Below are positions 63,655 through 64,000 of a stretch of DNA of 64,000 bases, piece by piece; position 1 is the first letter of the stretch; the number at the start of each line of letters is the position of its first letter. Made by a program: the position numbers and the translations under genes. The stretch comes from Pontibacillus sp. HMF3514. Its GTDB lineage: Bacteria; Bacillota; Bacilli; Bacillales; BH030062. The stretch is taken from assembly GCF_009858175.1 (NCBI RefSeq), contig NZ_CP047393.1, forward strand, positions 3,596,001 through 3,660,000, written 5' to 3'. The notes under the pieces are model-generated. The model saw only the letters and a program-made list of their open reading frames with translations. It was not told the DNA's origin and did no database searches.

Positions 63655-64000
63655 TCAAAAAAAGAAAGGTAATACAAAGTAAAGGGCAGATGCTACACCA
63701 GCAGCGATTAGAGCTGGCTTTAATTTAAATTTTGCATATTTAACCGGATTTAAATTGAGGATGCCTGCAGTTGTATTCGTATTATCACTTAGGGGAGATG
63801 AAAAAGCTCCAAACGTCCCACTCGCAAACACAGCTCCAATTACAATAGGTAACGAACTCCCGGAAACACTTGCTATCGAAATTCCAACAGGCATTAAGAT
63901 CCCCCATGTTCCCCATGATGACCCAATGAAATAGGACAATCCACAACCAATTAAAAAGACAAGGACAGCTACAAATGATGCAGGTATCCATTTCAAGGAA
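63655..64000 (-). CDS. Na+/H+ antiporter, NhaC-type, C-terminal part (5' end outside window)
   Basis: The frame stays open to the window edge; the visible 115 residues are the C-terminal end. GSSWGTWGILMPVGISIAS and FGAFSSPLSDNTNTTAG are the NhaC-family half-helix motifs that line the ion path. Three transmembrane segments are seen. Exchanges Na+ (or organic ions, in some relatives) for H+. Identity of the exact subfamily needs the missing part. Confidence 0.85.
   Translation of the reverse strand, partial: SLKWIPASFVAVLVFLIGCGLSYFIGSSWGTWGILMPVGISIASVSGSSLPIVIGAVFASGTFGAFSSPLSDNTNTTAGILNLNPVKYAKFKLKPALIAAGVASALYFVLPFFF

Overview
The window is a low-GC Gram-positive chromosome segment from a Bacillaceae member. 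Gene order follows the Bacillus subtilis ywj-ywi-ywh-ywg-ywf-ywd stretch: tdk-rpmE-rho-glpX-murA-tal-fbaA-spo0F-pyrG-rpoE, then fadF-cls-uvsE, argS-ywiB, speB-speE-pbpG-ywhD, ywgA-ywfO, lipL-pta-hemQ-gerQ-ywdK-ywdI. Spore genes (spo0F, gerQ, a YhcN/YlaJ lipoprotein) mark an endospore former. A sodium-coupled transporter, an NhaC-type antiporter and an acid-rich proteome fit a marine or halophilic relative such as Pontibacillus or Halobacillus; the genus is inference. No rRNA, tRNA, CRISPR array, IS element or prophage was seen.

Region 1 (1-6 kb) looks like a nitric-oxide / low-oxygen module. It holds a radical SAM/SPASM gene cut by the window edge, a Crp/Fnr regulator without Fe-S cysteines, the iron-sulfur repair protein Ric, and a CuA-containing B-family haem-copper enzyme operon with Sco and a small membrane protein. 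TGTGA-N6-TCACA boxes sit at identical spacing in front of ric and of the haem-copper operon. The catalytic subunit has Asn at position 237, where B-family oxidases have the His-crosslinked Tyr, so it is more likely a bNOR/CuA-type NO reductase than an oxidase.

Region 2 (6-18 kb) is core metabolism and gene expression, including a recognisable pyrG reiterative-transcription attenuator. Region 3 (18-31 kb) is an acyl-CoA degradation cluster: FadF, thiolase, 3-hydroxyacyl-CoA dehydrogenase, two acyl-CoA dehydrogenases, MeaB, a TetR regulator and fused isobutyryl-CoA mutase IcmF. A palindromic operator lies inside the fadF promoter spacer and CcpA (cre) sites lie nearby.

Region 4 (31-45 kb) holds cls, uvsE, argS, polyamine genes, pbpG and four tandem AimR-like TPR proteins. 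These appear to lack the N-terminal DNA-binding part and have no visible peptide gene. Region 5 (45-64 kb) has a fused double ABC permease, ywgA/ywfO, lipL, a 21-bp tandem repeat array, pta, hemQ, gerQ, an M23 peptidase-bactofilin pair, an NSS transporter, amtB with a GlnR/TnrA-like site, a CoA-disulfide reductase and the end of an NhaC-type antiporter.

Many intergenic spaces carry imperfect-palindrome repeats of two families that share exchangeable internal hairpin modules. Paired changes in those hairpins suggest that structure is being preserved.
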